Below are positions 5,295-5,778 of a stretch of DNA of 5,778 bases, piece by piece; position 1 is the first letter of the stretch, and each line of letters begins with the position of its first letter. The translations under genes and the position numbers were made by a program. The stretch is from NCBI GenBank assembly GCA_022842225.1, contig JALHPX010000217.1, positions 1-5,778 on the forward strand. The letters run 5' to 3'. The notes below the pieces were generated by a model. It worked only from the letters and a program-made list of their open reading frames with translations, was not told the origin of the DNA and ran no database searches. Origin of the DNA: a bacterium (lineage in GTDB: Bacteria; Bdellovibrionota; FAC87; UBA2466).

Positions 5295-5335
5295 AGCGGG
5301 TGTTTGCGGCAGAGCAAACACCCGCTGTTTTTTTT
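5295..5335 (+). terminator. Strong rho-independent terminator
   Basis: A perfect 13-bp stem (5295-5307 with 5314-5326, GC-rich base) with a 6-nt loop GGCAGA is followed after one G by eight Ts (5328-5335). It lies 37 nt past the trefoil gene stop. Read on the minus strand, the stem is followed by TTCCTTTT, so it may also stop transcription of the convergent 65-codon gene. Confidence 0.93.
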
Positions 5336-5392
5336 CCGCAAAAAAGTGATTAAGAGGTGCGAACTCCAACGAGCACATTTCAGCCAGGTGAT

Positions 5393-5590
5393 TTAGGCGT
5401 CCGCCATTTTCTTGATGACCATGGAAATCGTTTCTTCGTCGACCCCCGCGGCGCGCATCAAACGTGTGGCTTGCCGAAAGTCATCGGAATCGACGGCTTC
5501 AAAAAACTCGTCGACTCTATCGATCTCGGCGAGTTTCTCAAGAACTGCTGTTCCTTGGAGGACAATGTCTTCTAGGTGCCTCGCATCCAT
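5393..5590 (-). CDS. Small acidic helical protein, unknown function
   Basis: A 65-residue ORF from ATG 5588-5590 to TAA 5393-5395. An in-frame TAG lies 13 codons upstream, so the ATG is the natural start. The sequence is acidic and predicted helical throughout, in two amphipathic blocks: LEDIVLQGTAVLEKLAEI (6-23) and DFRQATRLMRAAGVDEETIS (37-56). It has no signal peptide, cysteine or metal motif, so it is probably cytosolic. I do not recognise it. Support for it being real comes from its amino-acid composition and helix periodicity, and from its converging on a terminator-like stem. The overlapping plus-strand frame is serine/arginine-rich low-complexity, as expected of an antisense shadow. 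The ribosome site is weak (GAG just before the ATG). Confidence 0.65.
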   Translation of the reverse strand: MDARHLEDIVLQGTAVLEKLAEIDRVDEFFEAVDSDDFRQATRLMRAAGVDEETISMVIKKMADA

Positions 5591-5689
5591 TCTCGGAACA
5601 TTAATCGCACCCGCAGAAATGTGCTACGGGATTTGCGGCACAAAATTTGCCCTCTTTCGCCCAAAGTCTTTGTCGTTTATTCTTAAGGC

Positions 5690-5706
5690 CTCTGGTCCTA
5701 CCAGAG
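5690..5706. repeat. Short perfect inverted repeat
   Basis: CTCTGGT-CCT-ACCAGAG has 7-bp arms around a 3-nt centre. It lies about 100 nt upstream of the 65-codon minus-strand gene, in sequence without a supported ORF. No T-run follows on either strand, so it is not a terminator. It could be an operator for a dimeric regulator or a leader hairpin. Confidence 0.4.
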
Positions 5707-5757
5707 CACCATGGAAGCCTAAAGAAACCAAATCTATTCTCAGACACTAACCACTCA

Positions 5758-5777
5758 GGCGCAGCCCCGCGTGCGCC
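5758..5777. repeat. GC-rich inverted repeat at the window edge
   Basis: GGCGCA (5758-5763) and TGCGCC (5772-5777) flank 8 nt of GC-rich loop. The stem may continue or be followed by a T-run beyond the window, which would make it a terminator for a plus-strand unit; this cannot be judged here. Apart from this and the repeat at 5690-5706, I see nothing in 5591-5778. Confidence 0.25.
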
Positions 5778-5778
5778 G

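Noticed and set aside
5412..5750. Plus-strand ORF of 112 codons over the 65-codon minus-strand gene
   Set aside because: Serine/arginine/lysine-rich low-complexity sequence with no domain or ribosome site, typical of the antisense of an acidic helical gene.

Overview
The window is about half GC and reads like a chromosomal segment of a Gram-negative bacterium that exports many small proteins. The style (short exported proteins with repeats, a c-type cytochrome, TTG starts, a fascin-like trefoil protein) suggests a Bdellovibrio-like or other 'deltaproteobacterial' organism. That assignment is an impression from gene style, not from a marker gene.

Left part, minus strand (1-3062). Reading in the direction of transcription, the run begins with an exported protein whose motifs resemble the phosphoribosyltransferase fold (2304-3062). 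An exported protein made of four cysteine-bearing 29-residue repeats follows (1761-2249), then an exported HAD-superfamily hydrolase (955-1749), then a VIT1/CCC1-type iron/manganese transporter (282-968). The first junction has a 54-nt leader that can fold over the ribosome binding site. The second gap is 11 nt. The third junction is a 14-nt overlap onto a TTG start. This looks like one translationally coupled operon. The start of a response regulator (1-244) follows 37 nt later and runs off the window edge.

Middle (3063-3176). A 114-nt divergent intergenic region holds an extended -10 promoter placed for a leaderless mRNA of the minus-strand operon, two small tandem hairpins, and a good Shine-Dalgarno for the plus-strand gene.

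Right part, plus strand (3177-5335). An exported protein with two c-type haem sites and a large unassigned middle region is followed by an exported three-lobed fascin-like beta-trefoil protein. A complex stem-loop lies just ahead of the second gene's ribosome binding site. A strong rho-independent terminator at 5295-5335 ends the unit.

Far right (5336-5778). A convergent 65-codon gene for a small acidic helical protein lies on the minus strand. The 188 nt beyond it carry no gene I can support, only two short inverted repeats.

Five consecutive genes (955-5257) carry signal peptides, so the locus is mainly about the cell envelope or exterior. No shared pathway is proven. The best leads are the exported PRTase-like/HAD pair, the cysteine-repeat protein and the haem protein with the unknown middle region.
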